Below, one piece after another: positions 22,225-32,420 of a stretch of DNA of 64,000 nt. This DNA is from Linanthus parryae (taxonomy: Eukaryota; Streptophyta; Magnoliopsida; Ericales; Polemoniaceae), in contig JALGPY010000003.1 in NCBI GenBank assembly GCA_023055425.1, positions 18,969,001-19,033,000 on the forward strand, in the 5' to 3' direction. A model generated the notes under the pieces. It was not told the origin of the DNA, searched no databases, and saw nothing but the letters and a program-made list of their open reading frames with translations. Position 1 is the first letter of the stretch; every line of letters starts with the position of its first letter. A program made the translations under genes and the position numbers.

Positions 22225-22680
22225 TGTTATGAATTGGTTATCAAAACACCTAGCTTGAAGTTGGCAATAAATCGAATTGGCGAAGCATTGAAGATTTGTA
22301 GCAAAGAAGCAGCGGTTCGACTGGTCTGGAACAATTTGATGGGTCTGGAACAGTTCGATAGTGATGAGTCTGGAACAGTTCGATAGGGAGGCTGACTTTG
22401 TTTCCTTTTTCGTTTTTGGTATCTTCTATGTTTCTTGGGCACCAAGTGGGTATCCTAGGCCTATATAAGGACCTAGAGTTGCGGCTTACTGGTGTGTGAG
22501 GTGTTTTGGATTGTAATTGACTCTCTCATCAATAAATCGGGTCGTTTTTGGCCGTGGATGTAGCTAGTCTCGAAACTAGTGAACCACACGTTATATCGTT
22601 GTGTCGTTATTAATCTTGTTCTTTGTCTTATTACTCTTCTTGATTCCCAACTAGTGGTATCAAGCTTCCGCGTGCGTACA
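22225..22680 (+). repeat. Element F right LTR
   Basis: Collinear with the left LTR, including the embedded PBS-like sequence (TGGTATCAAGC, 22655-22665). Confidence 0.8.
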
Positions 22681-22875
22681 TTACTCGCCAGATGTCGTTC
22701 AGGCTCTGGAAAGTGAATTTTAACTACTACATTGGTAAGGTTTCTGATTTCATGAAGATGGACTAAAAAGAAACTCTATATCTATAAACCTCAATAACAT
22801 AATTTTTCTCATGGTTAAGCATGAGTATCTACGTCCATTACTAGAAACATGTACATGTAGATTCTAAAAAAAAAC

Positions 22876-22930
22876 ATGTCAATTGCGCAACCAAAACAAC
22901 CCGATTTATTGATGAGAGAGCCAATTACAA
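22876..22930 (-). mobile_element. Inverted chimeric fragment of element F
   Basis: The reverse complement of 22,890-22,928 matches element F LTR (about 20,957-20,994). The reverse complement of 22,876-22,897 matches the F interior (about 21,758-21,780). The two donor pieces are about 0.8 kb apart in F and share TTTTGG at the join. Confidence 0.65.
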
Positions 22931-23389
22931 AGTTATACCAATTGTAGACATAACAAAGATGGAATTTTTGAGTCCTTACTATATTCGGCTCATGTTGAAT
23001 TCAAAGAGAATTAATATCCTCCGAGAAATTAAAATAATTACATTCAATATACATTTTTCCATTTTTTTTGACAACTTTTTTTTGACAACTACTTTTTTCC
23101 ATTTTCTAGTCATAAATTTATAATAGAGTGTTCTTCGATATTCTTTCTCGAATTCTATTTTACAATGTTGCAAAATTTATTGTTGTAGTTGCTTTAATAA
23201 CATTTGAAGAAAAAATATGACGACATGTCTGTTAATACGTTTATATAGGTGGATAAGTATTATATAATAATTTTTATTTTAGTGAACAAAATATTACTTT
23301 CCGGTTCATGTTGAATTCCAATATAATTCGTATCCTCCAAGAAATTTAAACAGTTAATGAACTAATAAAGATTAAAAACACGCAGCTAG

Positions 23390-23500
23390 GGTGGTAGCTC
23401 ATGTGGTAGAGCGTTGAAAGCCCATTCATGATGCCCCGGGTTATGATGTCCCGGGTTCAAACCCGGTTGACGACATAAACAATTTCACAAAAAAAAAAAT
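23390..23500 (+). mobile_element. tRNA-derived SINE-like element
   Basis: TAGCTCATGTGGTAGAGCG (about 23,395-23,412) resembles a tRNA A box and GGGTTCAAACCCGG (about 23,453-23,466) is a strong B box. An A run follows at 23,488-23,499. The 57-base spacing includes a small duplication (GATGCCCCGGGTTA and TGATGTCCCGGGTT). A cloverleaf is not apparent, so a SINE is preferred over a tRNA gene. Confidence 0.5.
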
Positions 23501-23864
23501 ATTAAAACATGTTATAGATGCTTTCTTGTATTTGCTTATTGTTGGTCCTACATTTTTTTCTTCTACTTTCATATGATGGACCAGCCATGCAACTCACACC
23601 TCGCGTTAATTTTCGTGTCATATTCTTCGTTTCTATTCATCGGTCATGCTTGATACCCAGATCACAACAGTTTTGTTTGCCTCAATTGGTTTTTTTATTT
23701 GACAAAGATCATAAGCTTGCACAAAGATATACTGGTTGATCTAATGATATAGAAATTATTTGACTTGGATCACCATAGAATTGCACACACTGTGATATTG
23801 GTCAATTTTGACTTGTCATTCTGCTATGTAAATCACCGGGTCAAAGTTATCCAGTGAATAGTGG

Positions 23865-24490
23865 TGTAGATACTGCTTTCTGACATGACAGATCTTGGCC
23901 ACGTGGCAGCCATCCAGCACACCATATTGTGCTCCATACACACAGGATCACCAGCCGAGCTGATCCATGTGGGGGCTGCGAGACAGAGCCCTCGCATACC
24001 ACTGCACGGGACTTGTAGGGACTTAGTGGTTTGGAGGCTAGAGTAAGCCCTGTCGCGTGCGAGCCAAGCCCGCGCGCGACCTTTAGTAACTGTTTTGAGA
24101 GATCTATGGCACGAGCTCCCTAGACCCGGTCAATCCGGTCAAACCCGGTCAACCTCGTAACGGTTCCGGTACTCGCGCACCACGTGCTCTAACGGTTCCT
24201 ATATACTCGGGCGAACGTGCCGTTATGGTTAAGCTAATTAAGCCGCCATTAATGGGCGCATTAACCACACTACAACGGTCATGTTCTCCAGTATATATAG
24301 ATCGTCAACCTTTCCATACAAAGGAGGACACACTGCCATACGCGGAAGCTCTGCCAAACCTCTGTCTCTCTCTCAGACATTGCTACTGACTTACTCTCTC
24401 CCTACACACACCCCTATTCTTCCTGTGCGATCCCTGATCCACTACGTACGGTGTACACGGAGGTCTCCCTGCCGGAATCTCTTGTGCACA
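23865..24490 (+). repeat. Element D 5' LTR
   Basis: It differs from the 3' LTR by GTGCCG versus GTGGCG near 24,220 and TTCCTG versus TTCATG near 24,421. A CCGGTCAA motif is repeated three times near 24,126-24,150. Confidence 0.95.
24291..24300 (+). promoter_or_regulatory. Element D LTR TATA box
   Basis: GTATATATAG, in a position suited to starting the genomic RNA near 24,325. Confidence 0.7.
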
Positions 24491-24493
24491 TTT

Positions 24494-24510
24494 TGGTGAA
24501 CCCGACGTGA
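24494..24510 (+). promoter_or_regulatory. Element D primer-binding site
   Basis: TGGTGAACCCGACGTGA starts three bases after the LTR and is also present after the element E LTR, so it is conserved. The tRNA partner is not assigned. Confidence 0.65.
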
Positions 24511-24530
24511 ACTTACCAGCAAAAGCAACC

Positions 24531-27143
24531 ATGTCTCAGGAGGATGATGTCAGCAACCGATCACCTTCCACCGAAACTCCCTCGGGGGACGAGGCCCGCC
24601 GTACTCCGACGACTCCCGGCGAGGCACCGACTTTAGAGTCTTTGGACGCCACTGTCCAAAGTCAGGCGAAAGCTCTCAAGTCTCAGTCTGCGCAGTTAGA
24701 ACGGATCTTGGCCGTTCTGGGCACCCTGGCGCCAAATCCTCCACCAGCCACTGCTATCCCTCAGGGAGGAGGAACCCCTACCGCCCCAGGATTGGGAGTG
24801 TCAGCCACACCTCCCAACCCCCATCTGCAGACTCCACCGTCGGCCACGCAGCTGCCTTCAGTTCAAGGGTCAACGGCACAGATGCTGCCCCCTGCTGCTC
24901 ACGCCTCTCAGCCCTCGGCTTTGGCGTCCAACCCAACTCTGCAGTACACTCTGCCTCCACCAGCGACAATCTGGGGAAACGCGGGTAGTCAATACGCTCC
25001 CAATCCTCCGGCGGCATATGTGTCGCCACCGCCTACGGCAACCCCTCCGTCAACTACCGAGGGGAGCATTCCAGAATGCATGACGTCTTTGCAGAAGCGA
25101 GTGGACACCATCCTGGCTCATCAGTCATTCGCGGATACCATCATCCCGAAGCTAGACAACGATCCACCCATTCCACGAGAGATCTATCTCATGCCTAACC
25201 CGGCGGGGTACAAGGCTCCCAAATGGGATAAGTTCGAGGACGTCAATGGAAACGCTCATGAACATGTCATGCGTTTCATTGACGTCATGGGTCCGTACGG
25301 AGCCGATCCCAAGCTGCTGATGCGAGAATTCCCAAAATCTCTTGGGAACGTGGCATACAAATGGTACCGAACGTTGGAGGCCGGATCCGTGAGGACTTGG
25401 GACGATATGGTCCAGAAGTTCTATACCAAGTTCTTCCAGATGGAAGAAAAAGTGACGATGATCCATCTCTCGCGGATGTATCAGAAACGCGAGGAAGACG
25501 GAATCACTTTCATCAAGAAATTCAGAGCGAAATCCTTGGAGTGCAAGGATCCAATGCTCGAAAGCCGGCTCGTAGAGATATGCCTGCAGTGCATGCGAGA
25601 TGAATACAAAGGTATGCTAATCAATTTGCAAACACCTACGTTTTCAAAGCTCATCGAATGCACGAAGAACATCGAGCCCATAGTCGAGAGACAGAGAAAG
25701 AAGAACGCTCCAGAACGACCTGCGAGCGGCACCACCTACAAGATCGGCAGATTTAGCTACAAGCGGGGACGCGAAGCTGAGTTCAATACAGTTTCGCCCC
25801 AGAAACAAGCGAAGGTTGCGAACTTCGACGCACCGCCTCTGCCATGCTCGGTAGAGGAAGCAAGCGATCTCTGCAGACAGTGGCGCAAGGACGGCGTCCT
25901 GCCACCGCTCGAGAAAACACCCTCCAAGGAGATGACGAGGGACCCTAAGTGGTGCGAATACCACGGCAAGGTCATGCACCCCAAGGCCGAGTGCAAGAAG
26001 CTCAGATACGCGTTCGATCAGAAGATGAAAAACGGCGAGCTCATCGTCAGCGACCACCGTAAGGATGTGCGCAACAACCCGCTTCCTGCCCATACAGAGT
26101 CGGGCTCGAAGGGCAAAGAGGTCGCCATGATCTCGATAGTGGACTTGGAAGAAGTCGTAGAGGATGGTCTACCCATCATTGCTGAAGTCCATGAGGATGA
26201 AGACTACAGCATGGACACGGAGGACGAGCGTGCCGACCGCATGAAAGGGTCGCACGGCTTCAACAAATTCTTCGACGAGATGAACTTCTCCGAAAAGTGC
26301 CGAACAGATATGACAAAAGCAATCTTAAGGATAGCGGAGGACTATGAGGAGGACCTCGTGGTCTCCAACGGGAAAGTCATCAGGGCGTCTCGTTCCACAG
26401 AAAAGATTATGACCTTTTCTGCCAGCGACAAGAAGACAGATGCGAGCCACCAGAGGCCCCTGTACGTGACCGCCATCATCAACGGTGTCGAATTCAAGCG
26501 AGCATTCGTCGATGGAGGAGCAGCGGTTAATGTTGTTCCACTCCACACACTGAAGCTAGCAGGGATCCCCGAGCACAAGGTAGTCAAGCGTCCATCTCCA
26601 CTGGTGGGATTCGGAAGCGATTCTAGAATGACCATCGGATGGATCCGCCTGGGCGTTCAGATTGGCAAGATCAAGTGCTCGGCGAAGTTCTATGTCATAG
26701 ACGCGAACACCACATATCACATGATCATAGGTCGAGCCTGGATTCATCGCTTCGACGCAGTCCCTTCGACGGCTCACCAGGTCATGAAAGCTATCTGGAA
26801 CGACAGGATAGTCGAGATACCGGCTTCGACTAACCCGTTCAACTTGGACGAAGCACATCTCAGCGAGGCAGTGTGGTTAACTGAGATGGCGGACGAGCAA
26901 ACACCCGGACCATTCAACCCTACTCCTTTGCCTCTCTGGGAGGACATTAAGGACCAGTCACCTGCGGGCGTGATGGTGACAAGGGAAGATGCCAAGGAAA
27001 AGCCGCCTACACGCGAAGAGGCGCCACGTATCGCATATCATCGGAAGAATGTGTACACTCTGAAGAGGATTGCAAAGCATGACCCCGAGGGCAAGGAGAT
27101 AGAGAGCTTCTACGCCAATGGTAAGAAATGCTATCGCATATGA
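24531..27143 (+). CDS. Element D gag-protease polyprotein
   Basis: 870 codons from ATG 24531 (MSQEDD); the frame could extend to GTG 24507, but the ATG is preferred. Residues 1-200 are Pro/Thr/Ala-rich and probably disordered. The gag core follows (APKWDKFEDVNGNAHEHVM, YKWYRTLEAGSVRTWDDMV) at about 230-390. A zinc-binding motif CEYHGKVMHPKAEC near residue 470 has C-x2-H-x4-H-x4-C spacing. A retropepsin-like domain has FVDGGAAVNVV near residue 660, the catalytic triad being DGG instead of DTG/DSG, and IIGRAWIHRF downstream. Gag assembles the particle and packages RNA; the protease matures gag and pol. The frame ends at TGA 27141-27143 and pol continues in the same frame. Confidence 0.9.
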   Translation: MSQEDDVSNRSPSTETPSGDEARRTPTTPGEAPTLESLDATVQSQAKALKSQSAQLERILAVLGTLAPNPPPATAIPQGGGTPTAPGLGVSATPPNPHLQTPPSATQLPSVQGSTAQMLPPAAHASQPSALASNPTLQYTLPPPATIWGNAGSQYAPNPPAAYVSPPPTATPPSTTEGSIPECMTSLQKRVDTILAHQSFADTIIPKLDNDPPIPREIYLMPNPAGYKAPKWDKFEDVNGNAHEHVMRFIDVMGPYGADPKLLMREFPKSLGNVAYKWYRTLEAGSVRTWDDMVQKFYTKFFQMEEKVTMIHLSRMYQKREEDGITFIKKFRAKSLECKDPMLESRLVEICLQCMRDEYKGMLINLQTPTFSKLIECTKNIEPIVERQRKKNAPERPASGTTYKIGRFSYKRGREAEFNTVSPQKQAKVANFDAPPLPCSVEEASDLCRQWRKDGVLPPLEKTPSKEMTRDPKWCEYHGKVMHPKAECKKLRYAFDQKMKNGELIVSDHRKDVRNNPLPAHTESGSKGKEVAMISIVDLEEVVEDGLPIIAEVHEDEDYSMDTEDERADRMKGSHGFNKFFDEMNFSEKCRTDMTKAILRIAEDYEEDLVVSNGKVIRASRSTEKIMTFSASDKKTDASHQRPLYVTAIINGVEFKRAFVDGGAAVNVVPLHTLKLAGIPEHKVVKRPSPLVGFGSDSRMTIGWIRLGVQIGKIKCSAKFYVIDANTTYHMIIGRAWIHRFDAVPSTAHQVMKAIWNDRIVEIPASTNPFNLDEAHLSEAVWLTEMADEQTPGPFNPTPLPLWEDIKDQSPAGVMVTREDAKEKPPTREEAPRIAYHRKNVYTLKRIAKHDPEGKEIESFYANGKKCYRI

Positions 27144-27155
27144 AGGTGCGCGGGG

Positions 27156-30100
27156 ATGTCCTCACACGGGCATGGGGATGTCCCTGGGCAAATCAATCAA
27201 ATTGAGCAAGTTGCGCTGACAGAAGAGCCAACACAGGGCACTCCAGACGAGAAACTCAAAGAAGCGCCCGAATGCATGGAAGATAGGCCAAGACCGCAAA
27301 AGCAAGAGCTAAAGGAAGTGTTCCTCAGCCCGAACGAGGAAAAGAAAAGGCCAGTCTTCCTGAGCGCGGACCTCACAAGCGAAGAGGAACAAGGACTGCT
27401 GCAACTCCTAACTGAGTACAAGGACGTGTTCGCATGGGAGTATGATGAGATGCCAGGCCTGGATACAAGCATCACCATGCACCGTTTAGACATCATCCCA
27501 GGGTCTAAACCAGTCAAGCAAAGCACCAGGAGCTTCAGGCCGGAGCTCAACGTGAAGATCAAGCAGGAGATTATCAAACTCCTAGATGCCAAGTTCATAG
27601 AGCCGAATCACCATCCCACATGGCTGGCCAACATCGTGCCGGTGGTGAAGAAGAACGGACAGCTCCGCATCTGCGTGGACTTCCGAGATCTCAATCGCTT
27701 CTGCCCTAAGGACGATTTCCCACTGCCCAACATCGATTTGCTTATCGATTCGACAGCAGGCCATCGCATGTTCAGTTTCATGGACGGTTTCAGCGGGTAC
27801 AATCAAATCAAGATGGATCCCGAAGATGCGCAGAAAACTGCATTCATCACTCCTGTGGGGGTATTCAACTACACGGTAATGCCGTTCGGTCTTAAGAACG
27901 CGGGCGCGACCTATCAGCGGGCCATGATGGCCCTATTCCACGACATGATGCACAAAGAGGTGGAATTTTATGTGGATGACCTGGTGGTTAAATCCAAGCA
28001 CGAAGCGGATCACCTTGCAGACCTGCGAAAGGTGTTCAACAGATGCAGGAGCTTTCAACTGAAAATGAACCCCATGAAATGCGCGTTCGGCGTGACCTCG
28101 GGGAAGTTCTTGGGGTGTGTAGTCCATCGCCAGGGGATTGAGCCTGACCCTGCGAAAGTGTCAGCCATCACCAGCATGACGCCTCCCCATAATCAAAGTA
28201 CCTTGAAGACATTCTTGGGAAAACTGTCATATCTGCGGAGATTCATTCCAGCAAATGCAGAAATCACATGCTGTTTCAGCACTCTTCTCAAGAAGGACGC
28301 CGCATACAGCTGGGCTCCGGATCATGAGGCCGCATTCGAAAAGCTGAAGGAACTACTCACGTCCTCAAAGATAATGATCGCGCCTCAACTGGGATCACCG
28401 CTTCTGCTATATCTTACGTCAACAAGGAGATCTATAGGAGCACTCTTGGCTCAGGAGTATGAAGGCCAAGAGAGACCCATCTATTACATCTCTCGCATTG
28501 TGCAGCCTGCTGAATCAAGGTACACAGACATCGAACGTCATTGCCTTGCTTTATTCTTTGTGATAGAGAAGTTGAGACACTATTTTGCATCACACAAAGT
28601 AGTGGTGGTCACCAAAAGCGACCCCATAAGATACCTGCTAACTCACACTACTCCGGGCGGGAGATTGGCGAAATGGTACATGACCATCTCTCAATACGAT
28701 ATCACATGCGTGAAACCAAGAGCGATCAAGTCGCAGGCGGTAGCAGATCTGTTGGCGCAGTTCCCTGACAACAGCCACGAACCCGTGATCGAAGAAGAGC
28801 TCGAAGGCCCTGAAATCTACGCGATCGACGTACCCTATTGGACCCTCCACTTTGACGGTTCGTCAACCAGAAAAGGCGGAGGCATTGGGATAGTCTTAAC
28901 AAAGCCAGACAGGGAAGTCATACAGATGTCCGCAAAGCTCAACTTCGCAGTCACAAACAATGAAGCGGAATACGAGGCTCTCATTGCGGGGCTACGTGCG
29001 GCAAAAGCTTTGGAAGTGAGCAACTTAACGGTCATGGGAGATTCCAAACTGATTGTTAAGCAAGCCTCGGGCGAATATGGTTTAAAGGAGATCAACCTCC
29101 TGTCATACCGCACCCTAGTGCAAAAGCTGATGCAGCAATTCTGCGACGTGAAATACGAGCACAAGCCCCGAGCAGACAACAGGCATGCGGACGCCTTAGC
29201 AACTCTGGGATCTAAGGTCAGCGTAGACAAATGCCCCGCAAAGATTTCCATCGAAGTGCGAACATCGTCGGCATTAACAGAAGATGCGTGCGACGACGAA
29301 CACATGGATGACGCAGACTGGCAGAAAGCAATCCTGCAAGCTATTGCGAAAGGCACCAGCAGCGAAAGCTGGGCGCTCACAAAAGGATACAGCATCCACG
29401 ACAACACCCTTTATTACAAGGGTCCTGGAGGAATACTCATGCGATGTGTCTCCGAGCCAGAGGGACAACAGCTGTTAGAAAAGATTCACCAACACGCTTG
29501 CGGAGAAAGCGAGGTGTCAATCTACAGGAAAGCTCAGAGATATGGCATTCATTGGCCAGGCATGTCAACAGCTGCAGCCCTGATACAAGGGAAGTGCGAA
29601 AGTTGCGCACTAATCAAAGATTCTCTACTCGTCGCCCTAACCGATGACGACACAGACTGGAGGAAGCCATTGTTTGATTTCCTCACCCAGGGCACCGTCC
29701 CCGAATGGAGAAAAGAGGCCGAAAAATTGAAAAGGAAAGCGTCTCGATATGTGGTACAGGAAAACCTGCTTTGGCGAAGAGGTCACGAGGGCAACTTGCT
29801 GCGATGTCTAGACGACAGAGAAGCACAAGAAGTCATGGACCTTTCTCATCAGGTGGAACACCAAGGAGGTGCGAAATTATGCAGACAGCTCCTCTCAATT
29901 GGATATTTCTGGCCCACGATGGAAGTCGACTGCCGCACCAAGGTGCGACGCTGCCAAGAATGCCAATTCAAAGGGAACCTAGTGCACGCTCCCGCCGTGG
30001 ATCTACATGCATTAGGGACGCCATGGCCATTTCACACATGGGCTTTGGACTTCATCGGCCCCATCCGACCAACGTCACATGGGAACCATTTCATTCTCAC

Positions 30101-30881
30101 CGCAACCGAGCTGTTCACCAAATGGGTGGAAGCAATACCACTGAAGACGGCAAACGCGCTGGTTGTGGTCAACTTCATCCAGGAAAACATCGTATGCAGG
30201 TTCGGAATCCCAAATACCATTCTTTCAGATAACGGTACTCCTTTTGTTAATCGCCAGGTAGCTGCAAAACTCGCGGAGTACAATATCAGGCAGATATGCT
30301 CTACCCCCTATTATCCAAAGGGAAACGGACAAGCCGAAGCAACTAACAAAACGCTGTTGAGAATTCTGAGCAAGATGGTCGCAGATGACCACAAGAAGTG
30401 GGCCGACTCCCTTAGCATAGCTCTGTGGGCCTACAGAACTTCTCCAAGGACACCCACAGGGGCCTCGCCATTCCTACTATGTTATGGGGCCGAAGCTGTA
30501 GTACCTGCGGAGGTCAGAGTCAATTCGGCAAGGCTGGCCTTCCATGCACTCTATGAAAATCAACGCGATCATGACCTAGTCTTGCTGGAAGAAAAGCAAG
30601 AACAAGCCAAAAGGACTAACAAGCGGTACCAGGAAAGAATCGCTCGCGCCTACAACAAGACAGTCCAGCGAAGGGATTTCGCAGTCGGCGACCTAGTCTT
30701 GCGCGCATCTGACCACTGCATGCGAGAAGCAACTCACCCAAAGTTCGCAGCTAATTGGGAAGGACCCTTCGAAGTCACAGAAGTCTTCGATAGTGGCTAC
30801 TGCTGCATACGAAGGTTGCACGGCACAACCTCAACTCCAAGTTCAATCAACATGCGCTGGATCAAGAAGTACTATCCCTGA
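27156..30881 (+). CDS. Element D pol (RT, two RNase H domains, integrase)
   Basis: 1,241 codons from ATG 27156, in the same frame as gag, four codons after its TGA. RT at about residues 90-330 has MPFGLKNAGATYQRAM and the catalytic YVDDLVV near 272. A Ty3-type RNase H follows at about 420-530. A second, archaeal-type RNase H at about 560-690 has FDGSS, NNEAEYEAL, GDSKLIV and HADALA, giving the D-E-D-D set. Two tandem zinc-binding-like blocks at about 717-820 and 830-935 end in CESC and CQEC. The integrase core at about 955-1070 has WALDFIGPI, SDNGTPF and GNGQAEATNKT (DDE). The C-terminus ends NMRWIKKYYP. It performs reverse transcription and integration. Initiation is uncertain: the ATG is not conserved in element E, which favours readthrough of the TGA or splicing over independent start. 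Confidence 0.92.
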   Translation: MSSHGHGDVPGQINQIEQVALTEEPTQGTPDEKLKEAPECMEDRPRPQKQELKEVFLSPNEEKKRPVFLSADLTSEEEQGLLQLLTEYKDVFAWEYDEMPGLDTSITMHRLDIIPGSKPVKQSTRSFRPELNVKIKQEIIKLLDAKFIEPNHHPTWLANIVPVVKKNGQLRICVDFRDLNRFCPKDDFPLPNIDLLIDSTAGHRMFSFMDGFSGYNQIKMDPEDAQKTAFITPVGVFNYTVMPFGLKNAGATYQRAMMALFHDMMHKEVEFYVDDLVVKSKHEADHLADLRKVFNRCRSFQLKMNPMKCAFGVTSGKFLGCVVHRQGIEPDPAKVSAITSMTPPHNQSTLKTFLGKLSYLRRFIPANAEITCCFSTLLKKDAAYSWAPDHEAAFEKLKELLTSSKIMIAPQLGSPLLLYLTSTRRSIGALLAQEYEGQERPIYYISRIVQPAESRYTDIERHCLALFFVIEKLRHYFASHKVVVVTKSDPIRYLLTHTTPGGRLAKWYMTISQYDITCVKPRAIKSQAVADLLAQFPDNSHEPVIEEELEGPEIYAIDVPYWTLHFDGSSTRKGGGIGIVLTKPDREVIQMSAKLNFAVTNNEAEYEALIAGLRAAKALEVSNLTVMGDSKLIVKQASGEYGLKEINLLSYRTLVQKLMQQFCDVKYEHKPRADNRHADALATLGSKVSVDKCPAKISIEVRTSSALTEDACDDEHMDDADWQKAILQAIAKGTSSESWALTKGYSIHDNTLYYKGPGGILMRCVSEPEGQQLLEKIHQHACGESEVSIYRKAQRYGIHWPGMSTAAALIQGKCESCALIKDSLLVALTDDDTDWRKPLFDFLTQGTVPEWRKEAEKLKRKASRYVVQENLLWRRGHEGNLLRCLDDREAQEVMDLSHQVEHQGGAKLCRQLLSIGYFWPTMEVDCRTKVRRCQECQFKGNLVHAPAVDLHALGTPWPFHTWALDFIGPIRPTSHGNHFILTATELFTKWVEAIPLKTANALVVVNFIQENIVCRFGIPNTILSDNGTPFVNRQVAAKLAEYNIRQICSTPYYPKGNGQAEATNKTLLRILSKMVADDHKKWADSLSIALWAYRTSPRTPTGASPFLLCYGAEAVVPAEVRVNSARLAFHALYENQRDHDLVLLEEKQEQAKRTNKRYQERIARAYNKTVQRRDFAVGDLVLRASDHCMREATHPKFAANWEGPFEVTEVFDSGYCCIRRLHGTTSTPSSINMRWIKKYYP

Positions 30882-31080
30882 CTTCTCTCATTTCATACGT
30901 TTTATGATAACGTTGCTTAAATGTCTCATGTGGCTATGATTTACGCAATCTCCTCTCCCATATGAGAGGATTGTAATCCCGTCTCTCCCATATGAGAGCG
31001 TCATAATAAAAGAATTCTCCCAAATGAGAAGTTCATATTTCTAGCTGTTTATGTTGCTCTATTTAATTTGTTATTACTGT

Positions 31081-32420
31081 TAACAATGATTTATTCGCTG
31101 CAATAGCAATTTATACAAACGCGATCTTAAGTGATCATAAAAGCCTATCTCGCACGATAGCAGCAAATGCAAATGCGATCCTAAGTGATCATAAAAGCCT
31201 ATCTCTGACGATAGCAGCCAAGGCAAATACGATCTTAAGTGATCATCTAAGCCTATCTTTTACGATAGCAGCCAACACAATGCGATCTTAAGTGATCATC
31301 TAAGCCTATCTCTTACGATAGCAACTAATGCAAACGCGATCTTAAGTGATCATATAAGCCTATCTCTTACGATAGCAGCCAATGCAATGCGATCTTAAGT
31401 GATCATCTAAGCCTATCTCTTAGATAGCAGCCAACACAATGCGATCTTAAGTGATCATCTAAGCCTATCTCTTACGATAGCAACTAATACAAACGCGATC
31501 TTAAGTGATCATATAAGCCTATCTCTTACGATAGCAGCCAATACAATGCGATCTTAAGTGATCATCTAAGCCTATCTCCTACGATAGCAGCCAAGCGCCA
31601 ATACGATCTTAATTGATCATCTAAAGCCTATCTCTCATGATAGCAGCCAATGCAAACGCGATCTTAAGTGATCATATAAGCCTATCTCTTACGATAGCAG
31701 CCAGACGCAAATGCGATCTTAATTGATCATCTGAAGCCTATCTCCTACGATAGCAGCCAAGCGCCAATACGATCTTAATTGATCATCTAAAGCCTATCTC
31801 TCATGATAGCAGCCAAACGCAAATGCGATCTTAATTGATCATCTGAAGCCTATCTCCTACGATAGCAGCCAAGCGCCAATGCGATCTTAATTGATCATCC
31901 AAAGCCTATCTCATACGATAGCAGTCAAACGAAAATACGATCTTAATTGATCATGTAAAGCCTATCTCTCACGATAGCAGCTAAACGCAAATGCGATCTC
32001 AATTTATCGTCAAAGCCTATCTGTTACGATAGCAACTCATACACAAAACGATTTTACCTGATTCTCTCAAGCCTATCCGTTACGATAGCAACTCATATGC
32101 AAAGTGATTTTAATTGATCACCCAAGCCTCTGTTACGATGGCAACGCATGCGCAAGATGGTCTTACTGGATCTTCTAAAAGCCTATCTGTTGCGATAGCA
32201 ATTTATGCGAGAAACGATCTCAAGCAGTTCGCTAATAAAGCCTATCTCTTGTGATAGCAATTCGCACCATTCAACGATCTTAATTGATCTGTTAAAGACT
32301 ATCTGTTACGATAGCAAAGTTGTGAACATGATCTCATATGATTTACAACGACCAACTACAAGCCCATCCGCCAAGATGGCACAGCTGCGAAAATATGATC
32401 TCGAATGATCTAGCGAAACA
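31081..32420 (+). repeat. Hairpin tandem array of element D
   Basis: About 22-23 head-to-tail units of roughly 52-57 bp. Each holds GCGATCTTAAGTGATC and CCTATC-n6-GATAGCAGC. The second part pairs CTATC with GATAG; the unit near 32,360 keeps pairing through a double change (CCATC with GATGG). Units drift toward the right end. The array starts about 200 bases after pol and separates it from the convergent antisense gene. Element E has a shorter array of the same design. Confidence 0.93.

Larger units (their letters stand above)
20669..22680 (+). mobile_element. Element F: short non-autonomous LTR retrotransposon
   Basis: LTRs 20669-21128 and 22225-22680 (about 456-460 bp, both starting TGTTATGAA/T) flank a 1.1 kb interior. 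The PBS TGGTATCAGAGC lies at 21131-21142 and a purine-rich tract precedes the right LTR. The interior has no recognisable gag or pol: an ATG at 21178 opens a frame of 141 codons dominated by 24-bp repeats, and the rest is rich in GCGCATTGATTGG-like repeats. TRIM/LARD class; the PBS and leader style suggest copia derivation. The LTRs differ by roughly 5%, and no perfect target duplication is found (CACTA left, CATTA right at best). Confidence 0.85.
22681..23864. other. AT-rich intergenic DNA
   Basis: No gene is recognised. An internal repeat of GTTCATGTTGAATTC...AATTCGTATCCTCC(A/G)AGAAATT type occurs at about 22,985-23,030 and again at 23,303-23,350. An inverted fragment of element F and a SINE-like sequence are listed separately. 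Confidence 0.6.

Noticed and set aside
23390..23500. Functional tRNA gene
   Set aside because: A and B boxes are present but no acceptor stem or cloverleaf closes around them, and an A-rich tail follows, as in SINEs.
28835..29407. 190-codon minus-strand frame
   Set aside because: Shadow of the second RNase H region of element D pol on the plus strand.
31081..32420. CRISPR-like regular array
   Set aside because: Units are full tandem repeats without unique spacers, in a plant retrotransposon; there are no cas genes.
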